Shown here piece by piece: positions 11,080 to 25,200 of a stretch of 64,000 nt of DNA. Each line of letters opens with the position of its first letter. Within the stretch, counting starts at the first letter, position 1. Source of the DNA: Theodoxus fluviatilis (Eukaryota > Mollusca > Gastropoda > Cycloneritida > Neritidae); NCBI GenBank assembly GCA_034096865.1, contig JAWQFJ010012030.1, positions 72,501 to 136,500 of the forward strand, written 5' to 3'. Position numbers and translations under genes: made by a program. The notes under the pieces are model-generated. The model did no database searches. It saw only the letters and a program-made list of their open reading frames with translations, and had not been told where the DNA came from.

Positions 11080-11300
11080 CTTTTCCAAGTGCACCCCCTG
11101 TGGGCTGGGGCTTATAATAAATCCACCGCGTCCCCCTACGCGATTCGTGTTCGAGGGAAATGACAGGAAATCAAGACATGACGTGTTCCTACTCGAACCA
11201 TCTCTAATACTTTTGTGATCAATGGTCTTCTAGTTAACAACGGCTGATGGGTCGTAAAACTCCATTCATTTATTTACTCATCCATTAATTCCTTCAAGGC
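11080..11300 (-). mobile_element. SINE-like repeat fragment
   Basis: Sequence beginning near CCCTGTGGGCTGGGGCTTAT and ending GGTCGTAAAACTCCATTCAT matches other copies at 13480-13767, 30062-30125 and about 63080-63265. The (CATC)-like edge marks one boundary. It has no coding capacity. Confidence 0.6.
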
Positions 11301-13479
11301 TTCTTAGCCATCCAACAAGATGACACAGACTGACAGGGGACTAGTTATCTGGCAATTGCTGCGCAAGCTCCAAGTTTGGGAAAACAAGGTTACTGGTGCC
11401 TACAGCAAACACGTCGACGTCTATCTTGACTGGAGATTTTACGTGGGCAATATGACTGAAGGGTATGCATGTCCCCGTTATAAACTACTACTTCTAGTTG
11501 GTCAGAAAGAGACAGAGGACTCAACCTCGCAAATTAACCAAACGAACGAATGGTTTATTTCTTGTGAGGCCACGGGCCCATCACAACCCAATGAAAGATA
11601 ATACACCTCAGAAAGCCATAGCAATACAGACTGCCTCTTGTCTCCTCCTGAACGCTTAATTCAGATAGATTGCGACCATTCTTATTCATTTCGGCACTTC
11701 CTGCGATAACAATGTTCTAATGTCACATGCACTCGGAATTCCAATCTTTGTTGTGCGACGGCTTGGCTTTGGATGCAAAATATCTTCCATTTACTTCGCT
11801 CATTCATGTGCATGTGATTCCCTTTACAAAAACATTTTATTTAATATGTGGCGCCTATGACCCCTTCGTCAAAATCTACCGACCACTAAGCTTGCAAGTA
11901 ACGTATGTGACAGCAAGACAGAAGACAGAAGACAGAAGTCAGAGTAATAATAAATCATTTATCTACTGTAAAAGTCAGACGTAAAAAGCAGTGCAAGTAC
12001 AAACTCATTTTGTGACGATACCATACTAGAAATAATGTGTAGTAAAGAGTAAAATCGTATGTGAAAAATTACTGAGAAAAAAAACAGTGACTCAAAGTTT
12101 ATCTTTTCTGTTAACATCAAAAGTCTTCTATTGTGAACTAGAAGCAATGGACTGAACAGAAATGGCAACAATTCTGAACGTTAAAAAGTACGAAAGTATG
12201 AGTGAGTTTGAGAAACATTCATTAAACAACATGCATGATATCAAGGACAACAGTAAATTCTGCATATGAAGTATCAAAACACAAAGCAAGATCAAATCTT
12301 GCAATGTCACAATAAATTTGCAAAAAGAAAAACACTTTGGGTTAAATGAGTAATAATAAAGTCTCATTATCAAAATCATAAGATGAAATACTGCTTTTGG
12401 CCATCATAACAAATAAGTAAAGCCAAATTCAAAATTTTAAACATTATCATGGTTCTGCAAGAGTTCAGAAAACACTAACAACATGGCACTTTATTCTTGA
12501 GCAAAGTTCCCAAACTCAAGGGTACATCTTTCTGCAAGAGAAACAACTTTGAAAGGGACACTTTACCCTTGGAGCACCACAGTATCCTTTTCCATGAGCA
12601 TACAACTTTGTCAGGAGAGGAGCCTATATGTAATCTTCATTAATTAAATTCTGTCTTCATTACACACATCTTTCATCCAAGGGTGAACAATTGTTAAGAC
12701 CCTCATGTATAAAGTTACACTCTTCTGCAGTTTAATTTCTTCAGTTAGTGTGGCACAGCCAACAGCCAACCGAACTAACTGTCATGCAGAAGCCCAGGGA
12801 ACAGCAAAGTGTGAGAGAGGCACCAGATGCTGGTCGGTAGCAAGCTGGGGTGGAAGTCTCCACAACAAGCTTTAATCGAAAATGTTATTAAATAAAGGTA
12901 CAGTGGGTTTACAATATTGCAGCCTTCTTGGACACCCCAGAAAACCTTAAACAGCATACTGGACAAACCACCAGAATACTACAGAGGAGTTCATATACCC
13001 TTCTTCCCTTCTGGTGACATCAGTACAAGATGTCATTTTTTACAAATGTCTCTACTGGGGATTGATGGTAACACTGCACATCATGAGTTGTAAAATACTT
13101 AGCATCACAGTGAAATATATGTCTGGACTAGTACCGGGTGGAGCTGTTGCAGCTTTCAGTTAGACTTGACTCTGCAACAGATCCACTTGTGAGTGGATGA
13201 CTCGGTATTCAAGACTGCATGAAATGTTCAAATGCATTCATTGGCAAGATGCTTCACAAATACTTGTACTGCATTAGTCCAATTAAAGGGCAACCAATCT
13301 CAAATATGGATTTCAGAAAAGAAGACATGAAAACGTTCATGTTGATTATGACGTCATTGAATACTTGCTCAGGAGAATAATGGTAGCACCAGTGCAGAAC
13401 TGTAAATCTGATGACTGGGGGCGAATTGCAAAGCATTTTTGTCAGTTCCTCATACAGAAGCAGACATTGCCCGTAACAG

Positions 13480-13767
13480 ACGGAAGGTTTCCAACCTCAG
13501 CATATGCCCTGTGGGTTGGGGGTTACAAGAATAGACCCATTGCGTCTCCCCACACGATTTGTAAGAGGCAAAAAACTAGGGACATTGTGGCTTGATTTGC
13601 GTTTACTAGATACTACTCTGGTGATTTTCGTTCTTACTGGCCTTACACAGCCTGCAAAGGCTGATAGGTGGTAAAACACCATCCATTCATCCATCCAACA
13701 TCAGCAGGGGACTGAACCCCGGACCTCCAGGTGAATTTCCTAGTGCTCTGACCACTGAGCTCCTCAG
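13480..13767 (-). mobile_element. tRNA-derived SINE
   Basis: On the minus strand, 13767-13700 resembles a tRNA-type Pol III promoter. An A-box-like GAGCTCAGTGGTCAGAGC is followed by a B-box-like GGGGTTCAGTCCCC. Then come a GATG-rich stretch and a body containing TTTTACCACCTATCAGCC. The body portion recurs at 11080-11300, 30062-30125 and near 63210-63265. Confidence 0.7.
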
Positions 13768-14604
13768 TCAGAATAAGTCCAAAGTCTTTCTTGAGAGAAT
13801 GTTGAAAACATCAGAGCAGAAATTTAAGTCTAATGACAGGGAGTTAAACTCAAAACTGCTAAATACATTACACAGTACTACATGAAAAAAAGAATTCGCA
13901 TCCTTGCTTGATTGTCATGAAGGCAAAATCAATCACCGGGTAAACAAATAATCAGTTGTCATCATTTTTCACTTCCAGTTGAGTGGACATTACAACGCGA
14001 AAGTCTCTTTAACTTTTTTTTTCTCTCTCTCAGTCTCTTTTTTAATAACCAGCATACCCTATTAAAACACATTATATCCCTAGACTATTGAATCAACGCA
14101 GCATCTGCTGTTAATTGGCAAAAAACTAAGCAAACTGACATCTTTTGTGTTTCCTACACTTGGCACAAAATTATGGCATCTAAAGTCAAAGCATTTTTAT
14201 AAAAGGTACAAAATTAAAAATAATCAGTCAATAAAGACTTTCATACTTTCAAAAACTGGAAATGAGCATTTAAAACTCCCAAAAGCACTCGGTGGTTTGG
14301 AATGAATATGCATAAATCATTGCAAAAAATATGTTCTTGAAACAGCAACACATGAACAGATGGATAACAATGGCTATAACAAAAAACCTACCATGACATA
14401 TCTACATTTGGAAACAATTACTTGTATAATGGTGGTCCAGCGATGTGGGAAATGAATGCTAAAAAAATATATATGAATATATAAAAATTAAAGAACCATT
14501 TGATACATTAGCATGTAAAAACTATGTTGGTCCACAAGTATCACCTGATTTGTGAAACTCTACAACTGTCTGGGATGGTAATTGTGTGCCTTTCCTGTGT
14601 TAAT

Positions 14605-14772
<168 letters not shown>

Positions 14773-16146
14773 TTTTAAAACACTATGTACAGGTGCATCA
14801 CTATTTCATGATACAAATCACATGAATTACAGAACAGTGCTTCAGAATATTCAGTTAGCCACACAAGCTGATTAAATCACACACTTTCAATGCTGTACCA
14901 GTAAAGTTGTATAACAGGGGAAAATGCCTTTTAGGTTTCCTCCCCCTCAGCAAACTAGGCTAAAGTTTATGCATATCATAAGTCAACATGATTGAACACC
15001 CCCCACCCCCCATTCAAAAAAAAAGTTAATGTCAATTTTGAAGCAAATGCAAAACCATAACAAGATGTCAGTTACTTGTAACATAAAAGTCTAAACTTCA
15101 TGAGAGTTACCACATGTAAACCTGTTCATCTAAAACAGATACTCATACAAGATGTCTACACATATACTATTTCTATCTCATTATTATTCACTATTTTTCC
15201 TTTTTGCCCATTTGCAATGGGAACAAATTACATCAATGAAGCAAACACGAAATCTAGGATAAATAGATATCCGTTAAAGTAGCTGTAACATTAACAAGAC
15301 AACAAACCTGATCTTTGATTCAGACTGAATATGTTTGCTAAACATATCATTAACATTTCTGAGAATAACAAGTTTCATGTATGTAAATTCTGTCACCAAC
15401 TCTTAACTCCTTTGAGCTAGAGCATACAGTTGTCAGGTGGGGTATGTTTCTCGGCCAGCATCACTACTAAAGTGTTGAGATTTTAAGAAAATATTACAAA
15501 CTGCTCCACCAATGAACATTCCAAACAATTCTTTGATACAAATGTAATTCTTCTTAGTACATGATATCTGCACATGGAATGAGCAAGAATAACAATGAAC
15601 AATACTTTGAAACTGAGTCTGAGGTGCAAATGTACAAGCAAGTGCACAACCAAATTTCTTTAACGCAGTGATGAAATAGAGTTGTTTGCCAACACATCTG
15701 TCAGGGAGTTTACAAGCCCCTAAAATGATTTAATCAATAAAAAAAACATCAAACAAACAATCCATGATAAAAATTGACAATATTGTACCAATATCAACTT
15801 TGACAGCCTTCAAACAAGTTTTATCTTATCATCTACTTGCTGCACTAGCTTTCAGCACCAACTAATACACTTTTTCTAAACAGAATCCAAATCATTTCTA
15901 AGTAATAATGTTGCAAACAAGCAAATGAGCATACAAACAATTTTCTCTGATATCGTTTTAAAAAGAAAAAAAGCCACAAACATATATCAGTAAATACATA
16001 ATCCCTTGTCTGAAGAAGAGTATTCCTATGCAACTTTGCCACAAAAGCCTTGCTTTTCCTTGGAACATGTTTAACAATAGTATCAAAGCAGTGGGTGTTT
16101 ACTCAGGCTTTGTCACATTGATTCAGTCATTCTTCCTCAACTTGCA

Positions 16147-16200
16147 TCAAGTTGGTCTGGCCTGCTGCCTCAAGTGTCTCTCCTGCTGTAACAGCTGTCT
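16147..16200 (-). CDS. Probable terminal coding exon 6 of the SAMD9-like gene
   Basis: The acceptor TTTGTTTGCAG|AGACAG has a good pyrimidine tract. In phase 0 it encodes RQLLQQERHLRQQARPT and a stop. This Gln/Leu-rich helix extends the coiled coil of exon 5. The exon is too short to stand alone and rests on splice-site and phase agreement. Confidence 0.55.
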   Translation of the reverse strand, partial: RQLLQQERHLRQQARPT

Positions 16201-19200
16201 CTGCAAACAAACAACATGTCATTGAGCAAAGATGATTGCAATGCTTTGTGACTTTCACAATAATGGAATTCAGGAAGGTGAATTAAAAGTGGTGTACTTA
16301 GAGGATAGCTGTTGCTCATGGTGGTAGTAGTGGTGGTGATGGCAGTGGTGGTAGTAGCAGTGGTGGCAATGATAGTCTGAATGGGTAGCTGTGGCAGTGG
16401 TGGTGGTGGTAATGGCAGTGGTGACAGTTGTAGTGGTGGCAGTCATGATTTGAATAGGTAGCTATGGCGGTGGTGGTAATGGTGGTGCTGATGGTGGTGG
16501 TGGTGTGAGAATTGGTGGGGTGGGGTTGTTAGAATTGAAAGTTGTGGTGGTGATAGTAGCAGTAGCACACACACACATACACACACACACACACGTGCCC
16601 AATCCAGATATTCACAAGCACCAGTTCTTCTTGTATCAAATCAAATCCAAACACAACCATCTTTACCTTGATGTGGAATTAGTCACTATTAATGACGGAG
16701 GAGCTCACTATGCATCCAAATTAAGAAGCAGACCAACACCTACCATTTTCCCATTATGCCCTACCTCTTCCACAGAAGGTGTGTGCCCTTGGGCCATCCT
16801 CAGATTCAGGTTTTCCAGCTCTAGAAGTTTGATTTTGAGATCCTTTGCAGACAAGTTCTCCTCCTGCTGGCAAAATCCTGAAGAGTGGCGGAACCGGGGA
16901 GAGCTGGAACTTGGATTGGAATCCCTGCGGCCTGGGTCCTCCTCAGAGATGTCAAAGGCCATGGGACCAGAGAGACAGAAGCCAAGGACAAGGAAGACAG
17001 GCTTCCGCCAAAGCAGGGCATTGGTCTCTCTCTGGAAGATGGGAAGGTTCTTGCGGATCGTGTTACCATCAGCAGTCTTCATCTCCACCTCCACCTCCAT
17101 CCCCTGCTTCAGCAGAATTCCACGGAACCTCTGCAGGTGCTGCCTGGCCCATTTGGACCTGAAAATCCCCTGCTGCATCTGCAACATTGACAGGTGTGTT
17201 TGGAGGGAGAGACACAGGGAAAACCAGGAGATGGAAGAGGAGCAAGAGGAAGTGCAGGGATGAAGAAGCAAGAAGTTGAGAAGCAAGATGAGGTGAAACA
17301 GCAGGAGAAAGAGAGGGAAGAAGAGAAGGAGGAGAAGCAGATGGAACATGGAAAGGGAAAGGTGGAGGAGGCAAAAGAAAGCAAAGAAAAATGCAAGAGA
17401 AATAAGATGAAGCAGACGTAAGAAGGGTACAAGTAGGAACAGGAGAAGGGAGAGAAAAAGAAAGAACAGTGGCAGGAAAAGAAGGAAGACAAAGAGTACA
17501 AAAATATGAGAAGAAACAGCAGCAGCAGCATAATGAAGAGGAGAAGGAGGAGGGGAAGAGAAGCAGAGGAGGAGGGGAAGAAGGAGGAGGAAGGGAAGGG
17601 AAATAAGGTGGGGTGGAGAGAGAGGAGGTGGGGTGGGGAGAGAGGATGGTGGGGTGGAGAGAGAGGAGGGTGGGGTGGGGAGAGAGGAGGTGGGGTGGAG
17701 AGAGAGGAGGTGGAGTGGGGAGAGAGGAGGTGGGATGGAGAGAGAGGAGGTGGGGTGGAGAGAGAGGAGGTGGGGTGGAGAGAGAGGAGGTGGGATGGAG
17801 AGAGAGGAGGTGGGGTGGGGAGAGAGGAGGTGGGGTGGAGAGAGGAGGTGGGGTGGAGAGAGAAGACGTGGGGTGGGGAGAGAGGAGGTGGGGTGGGGGG
17901 AGAGGGAGTGGTGGGGGGAGGAGGAGGAGGAGGAGGAGGAGGAGGAGGAGGAGGAGGAGGAGGAGGAGGAGGAGGAGGAGGAGGAGGAGGAGGAGGAGAA
18001 GGAGGAGGAGAGGAGGAGGAGGAGGAGGAGGAGGAGGAGGAGGAAAAGGAGGAGGAGGAGGACAATGAGGAAGAAAAGGAGGAATAAAAGGAGGAGGAGG
18101 AGGAGGACAACGAGGAGGAAAAGGAAGAAAAGGAGGAGGAGGAGGACAACGAGGAGGAAAAGGAGGAGGAGGAGGAAGAGGAGGAAGAGGAGGAGGACAA
18201 CAAGGAGGAGGACAACAAGGAGGAAAAGGAGGAGGAGGAAGAGGAGGACAACGAGGAGGAAAAGGAGGAAAAGGAGGAGGAGGAGGAGGTTGGATTAGCA
18301 CAAGGAGCAGGATGGTCAAGAGAAGAGGATAATAAACTGAAAGAGAAAACTGATATGAGACAATGAGACTTTCAACAAATTCAATATGGTAATTAGTTCC
18401 CCATCAACCAACCTGCTTGTGTTTGCCAGTACTTTTCTTGGTAGTGCCCATCATCCTCTTCAAGAAATCCACATGGACGATGCTCTCCAGACCAGGATGC
18501 TGGTTCAGGAAGAAGAGGGGCCGGGAGTCTTCCTGTCTGAGGCTGTCTGAGGGACATTTCTTCTGATGCTCCTGCTGCCACTCAGCTACAGCTCTCCACA
18601 GCACCGGGATGGGCTCCAGGTAGCCAGGTCTGAGAGCCTCTGTGAAATAGTGGTGATGGAAATGATTATGACAGCTGCACCACAATCTCTGCAAGGATCT
18701 CCTTTTTCCTCCATTAACAATTAAAATGGACTATCCAAAGTTGTGTGAATATTACTCAAACTTGCAGCAAGGAGTAAGTCACATTGTACCTCAAGTCAAA
18801 TCGAGATACAACCTATCACAGTGGGTAGGGGCCCTGGTTATCAATTTTGAAATCTCTACAGAAAACTGATCTGTGGCCATTAGAAAAAGTATCCAAAGAC
18901 GTAAGTCATTCTGCAGCAAATAAAATGCTTAAAAAAGAGAGTTGTAAGTTGATAATTTTTTCAAAGACAAAAAAATGTCCAAATTTGACTGAGCTTGCAC
19001 ATTTTACTCTCGGTTCATTCATAAATTAGTTATTCAGCAAAGTAACTCCAAAAGTTGACGACAGATCCTGATGAAACTGGGTGGAAGGTCAAGGTTTTAC
19101 CCAAGGAATAATCCATTACATTTTGGAGGTCATTTGTAATATCGTTTTGGAATTAACCAAAAAGATTCATTTTATTGTGTATCACTGATAATGTCAAATG

Positions 19201-22200
19201 ATTGATGAATGCTAGCTAGCAGGCACTAAATTGAACTAAACTCCGAAGCATCAGGTCTGGCTAGCAGAACATCCAGCCTTGATTGTACAGGCCATGGAAG
19301 AGAAAGTGTGGCTTTCTTGGTGGAGGTTTTCGCTCTCAGAGCGCTCTCTACTTTTATCTTTTTCTGGATTCCCAGGGAATGCATGACTAAATTGTGAATA
19401 ACTTTTCACCACCAAATGTTCCTATTCAAAAACAAGTTTCACTATCTTAAAAAAATGTGTCTGAGGAAAGCTACATAACTCAAAATCAATCAAAGGCATG
19501 CTGTAACATTTCATAGTCCTCAGTCACATAAAATGTATGTCCCATAACCCTACACTCTGTCGGAGCAACCATTAGATTTCCATACCACTCTTCCTGCCCA
19601 GTGAAAGCTTGGGATGCATTCCATAGCCTACTAGTTGCCAAATAATTTCTTTCAAGCCCGTTGAGGTGAGGCTGGCGGGAGCAAGATCTCCAGGCAATGG
19701 CTAATCATCAACTGGCAAGGCGGAAGTCCAAGAGAATGTGAGTCGGTGAAGAAGTTGTTGTTAGATGAAGTAACTGATGATACAGACATCACAGCAGTTT
19801 TTCACGTGATTGAACATACCATTGTGACATCTCAAATGCAGGGTTCGTACAGGTTTTTAGATACAAAATTCCATGACTTTTCCATGACTCCATGAGCCTC
19901 AATAACATTTTCCATGACTTAGCGTACTGTGATACATGACAGTTTTAAAGAGAAAAGTGTATGGCGCATGACCAATCTCCCGCACAATACACCCGTTGTA
20001 AAAAAAATTATAATTCTTTTTATTATATTTTACAGCAGATTGATTCAAAAACTGACAAATTATGCAAGTTAACAAAGAAATCATGAATGGACATTACTTT
20101 CATCTTTTTAAAATCTTTCTTAATTGTAAAAATCCAGTAATTTGAAATAGTGCGCGATACCTTTCATGTGGCTTTTCAAGGCTGCCTCTCCCATGTTGGA
20201 CACATCAAACTCTTGTTCACTAAGTCGGCACTGAATGGGATGGCACAGTTTCACTCGCATGACCCTCTCACGGTATTTTTCATCTCATGTCCAAGTGTCT
20301 TGAAATCGACACTTCCAGGCATGATGATAATCTCAAAGAAACACTGCACCACAAACAAAACAAGCACTTTTCACTTTCTCCTTGTTTAAACCAACTGACC
20401 CGACCGGCGTGGAAATGAAACTAGGTCACCTAGCCTAAGAACCAATCAGGAAGCAGAAGACAAACGAGCCTTCAAAATTAACCAATGGGATGCAATGGCA
20501 CGTTTTCCTGTCGTTCGCAGCGTGTAAAAATAGATTGAGAGTATCGCGTGAAGCACAGCCTAGAAAACATCTTTTTAATTTTATTTATTTATTTATTATA
20601 TTCCATGACTTTCCATGACTTAAATTGAAATTCCATGATTTTCCAGGCCTGGAAAATGAAAAATCAAATTCCATGACTTTCCAGGTTTTCCATGACCTGT
20701 ACGAACCCTGCAAATGGCATCCAAACTTTGTTAAAGAAAAGAAAGCAGCCTGGATACACATGAAGTCAATTTTGTACAAAAATGGTGTGCCTTGATACAC
20801 TCAGGATCAATTCACAGGACATGATTCAGAGTGTATACATACCGTGCATTGATGCTTCCTCATGTGTGTTACATTTAAAATGTTTCAACAGTGTCTGTCC
20901 AAAAATAACCTATTTACATACTACTCAAACTAATCAAGTGAACACTCAAAAAGCAATACACTTTCCCTTTCTCAGACAGTGACATGCACATTACAGGCAC
21001 TGCCATCTGTGAACAGCAACCTAAATGGCATGGCCTCGGCCATTTTGAATTATCCCTCTAGACGTGGCTAAGAACCTCTGAGGCTTTCTCGCCAAAGTTC
21101 ACATCTCCTTGTGAGCAAGAGACTGTGAGAAACATACTTGCCTCACACGTTCCTTTCGTTCCTTGCAAGTAATGCAAGATACTAACATAAGTAAAATGCC
21201 TCTGGGGCATGTTGCTTAGCCTACGTAGTTGGCAAATAATAGGCTGATGTCAACATGTGTCAAACATTTGACTGCAATTACATCTGCTTTCATCGTGTTG
21301 ACTCGTGTTGACACCTGCCTATTCCTCACAAGATCTTGCAAGGTTCCTAGCATAAGCAACGTGCCTCTGGTTTGCTCTCTAGTTCCCACTTGGACTCTAT
21401 GTAAATCTAGCAGCCTTGTGAGAGAAGGCAGGCAGCTCCACCCCAAGATTACCATGTGACTGCTAAACTAAAAACAACCAGTCTGAGGGGAGACGGTGAG
21501 AGGGGGGCAGCAGGGACATCATCGACAGCTTGGCTGGTATGGGCACGGCACCAAGAGATAGAAATAGGTGGTACTTGGCATCTTCTTTTAAAGTAAGGCT
21601 TGAATCACAGAAAAAAATCAATGATGATATGAGAAAGAAACAATGAAAACTGCACTCTTAGAAGGGAGCAATCAGACACTCCAAAGCAACTCACCTGTCC
21701 TGGCATCTGTGGGCCAGTGGAGCATGACCATAAACAAGAAGCGATTGAGGTCAGGCTCCCCACAACTGTAGTACTCTCGGCTCCAGTGAAGCAGGTCTTC
21801 ATACTCCATCGGCAATATTGCATGGTTCCGCCAGCTGATGAGAGCCACTGATGAAATCAGGCCCATGCTAAGATCCTGCTGTTCTTTGCTACTCCCTCTG
21901 AGGTTCAGTCTCATGAGCTCCAGGACAATCTGGGAATTCTGGACACCTTGCTCCTCTCCTTCCCGCATCTGACGCAGCATGCTGTTCAGGCTGACTCCCC
22001 GCAGCTGGAAGGCATGGCGGCGGCGTGTCTGGGCATCCATTCTTTCAATGCCACTGAGATCCTTGAGGGGCTCTTCTCCAAGGTGCTTGCAGAGCTGAGC
22101 ATGCATCCTGTCCAGGTCCCGGCTCTGCAGAATCATGAAAGCCCGTCGGTTGCAAGCATAGTTCTCAGCATTGGCACGGGATGCTTCGTCCTCCAGGCCT

Positions 22201-25200
22201 CGCAGGGTGACAAAAACCTCATCTTTGATCTTCTTCAACCAGCCAATCATGTTCAAAGGTAGACACTTCAGTTCATCTGGAATCCTCTGTGTCTGCATGA
22301 AGCTTGCCATAGATGGCCTGTCATGAAGACCAGGCACGCTTCTCAAAATTTCCAGCAGAGAGCGGACTGAATCCAGTTCCCCAAAGTGTCCTGATGTGTT
22401 TGGTGGGAAAGTGTTCTCGGCTCTGCTCAAGTACTGAACTTTCCTGAACTTGCGAACAGCTTCATAGGCAAACTTCACAGCATCCAGAAGCATTTCTTTC
22501 CTGACTCCTCCCTTTGAACTTTTCTGGACTTCAGCAAGCTGAGCCTTCGAGATCTGACCATGAGTGTCCCAAAGGTAGGAGTTGTTTGGGCTTCGACGCG
22601 TGGCTTCTTCAGCATACTGCAAAGCCTCCTCCCAGTTCTGGCAACGGATGTAGAGTCTGGCAATCTGCTGAGCAATCATGGGATCGCCTGTGATCTCAAA
22701 CCCCATTTTCAACACAGCAGCAGCTGCATCCACTTGATGTTTGTCATAGAGTTCCTGGATGAGGCGGGAGAAATGAGTGAGAGCAGGAAGCCATTCCCTC
22801 TGCCGAAGAATGGTTTTGATGATGGCAAAGACTTCTATGATGGGAAGTGTTTTCCATGGCAACTTCAGGATTGGCAGGTGAAGAAATTCCTCAAAAGCCC
22901 CAGCTAGCATCTGACCTTCCTCCTCCAAGACTGCATCAAAGATGTGCCTACTCAACAGAGAGCTGGAAGTGCGCAAACACATCGTGTATCCTCCAACATA
23001 CGGTTTCTGAAAGAAAACAAGAAAGAGGCGAACATGCGAAGACAAACCAGTCTCCCATCTTCTGCTGTGCATTTGCCTCCCCATGAGCTGGTCAAAGAAT
23101 GGGACGGGAACTCCACGAAACTTGACATCGTAGGAGTTCAGCATGGAGATGTTCTTCAACAGAGTGCGCTCCTGGTAGGTCTTTGTGGCCTTGACAAACT
23201 CAGCCACCGTCCTCCTGGTGGCCTCTTTGTCATAGTTCTCCTTCATGATATTGAGCAGTAGGAGCATGTCTGGGTGAATGCCTTGGCCTTTCCCTTTCTT
23301 GTACTTTCCCATGAGCAAGTCATACTTCCTTAGGAACCACTGCTTCTCTGCAGGTGAGACTTTCTGTTCCAGGAGGATCTTCTTCCGATCCAAGTCTTGT
23401 GGCAAAAGGGCGGCACGGCGGCAGCAAAGAACCAGGGTGCAGACCAAATCTTGAATCCCTTGATCTCTGGCCAGCTGCCTCAGGGAATCCATCAGCATGT
23501 CAAGGCTTTCATCATCTGGGTTGTCAATCAAGACAAGCACTGGCTTCAAGTCCACATCGTCCCTCTCACTGAATTCTCTGAGTTCGATGATCTGCTTGGC
23601 TGAGGATTTTGAAATGCGCGGGAGCACACAGCAGCGATACTCTCTCCGAAGGTCCCAGAGTACATTCTTGGCAAGTGTGGTCCCACCTGACCCAGGCTGG
23701 TGGTAGATGGTGACGGTGTTGAAGCAACGATTGAAGTCCACCTCGGTGGCATCCAGAGCCTCCCTGACCAGCTTGACCAGTGTCTGGTAGCAGTCTCTGG
23801 TGAGAACCTGATCCTTGTAGAAGAAGTTCCACCAGGAGGCTTCATGTCCTGTGTAGAACTTGTGTTCTTCCTCCTCCTGCCTGGCCTGCAGATCCTCAGG
23901 GGCCTGGGTCTCATCAATCCGGCATTCACTTGGCCCCACTATTACCAGGTCGAACCACATCTGCCGCTTCTGCTTTGACAGAACAACTTCAGCGCCTATA
24001 GAAGATGGAAGCTGACAATCATCAGGATGAAGCTCAGCTCCACAGAGACTTTTGACAACATTGTTGATGTCAGCCCAGGGATATCCTATGATGCATTTGT
24101 CCTCAACCATCTCAGCAGTGACCTGGCGAACTGTCTTGAGAACATGTGCAATCCACTCTCTTGCAACAGCTTCTGTCTCTGCAATGACAACCCACTGGTT
24201 TGGGAACTTGAGCATGAACTCCTTGGCCGTTTCCATCATGACTTCATAGTTCTTTGACAGCAGTAGGAATACAACAACAGCTCTGTCTTGGGGAAATTCT
24301 TTGTAGAAGAATCTGAGACATTCCTTGAAGCCTTCAGCCCGTTCTAGCTCCCACTTCCCAACGTCCATTCCTTCAATGCCCTGGCTCTTATCTCCATTGC
24401 AGAAAACCCAAGAATTCTGGTAAGATGTCTTCATGTCCTCAAAGGCATCTTCAATTTCTGAGGCTGAAGACTCTCCCTCTTTCTTTGAGTCAAAGTCGTC
24501 TGTTGTTTTGATCTTGTAAACAATCTTCTGCTCCTGTGCCAAGAAGTTGTACAGTCCTGTAGAGGAACTGGATGCGTCAAAGTCAAAAATGCAACGCCAG
24601 TCAATTCTCTCCAGAAAGCCAAAGGACTCCTTCATCTCTTCATTTGATGGGACCTTGTCAAATTCATTGGCTACAAGGATGTGGTACAAATCAGAACTGA
24701 ACTTGTCACTTCCTCGGTTGAGATGGTCTATGATTTTCTCTCGAAGGTTTCTGTCCTTCTTCTTCTGCTTCTGTTCTTTCTCCTTTTCCTTTCGTTGATG
24801 AGTCAGATTTGGCCTCATCTCCATGAACTTCATCAGATCCCTCTGATTCATTGGCTCTACAGCCCCCTTCCTGTTGGTGAACAGTTTCAGCTCCTTTGCT
24901 CCATCCGATTTGGGCGGCTTCAGAAAGAAGGCAGCATCTCCTACAAGGCCTGAGGAGGGAGACACGTCAATCTCGACAACCACTAGATTGGCAGTATTGT
25001 TCCCTCTGTTGATTACATCTATGAACTTGGCTTCGCGTATGCACCTGACTGCAATGCCGAGTTGATCATCGCAGAAGCAGTCTGTCATCCACTGCAGTAT
25101 GGCTTCCTCGCAAGCTTTCTTCTCCACCAAAATGCCAACAACCTCTCCAAGTGGTGGTGACCCTGGTTTCCCATCTCCAATGCCAAAGTGAATGATGCCA

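Noticed and set aside
17069..18319. Very long Pro/Ser and Glu/Arg ORFs (up to 416 codons) on both strands
   Set aside because: They are translations of a GGA-rich array and 20-bp minisatellite within an intron of the SAMD9-like gene. Only the segment after the acceptor at 17178 is coding.
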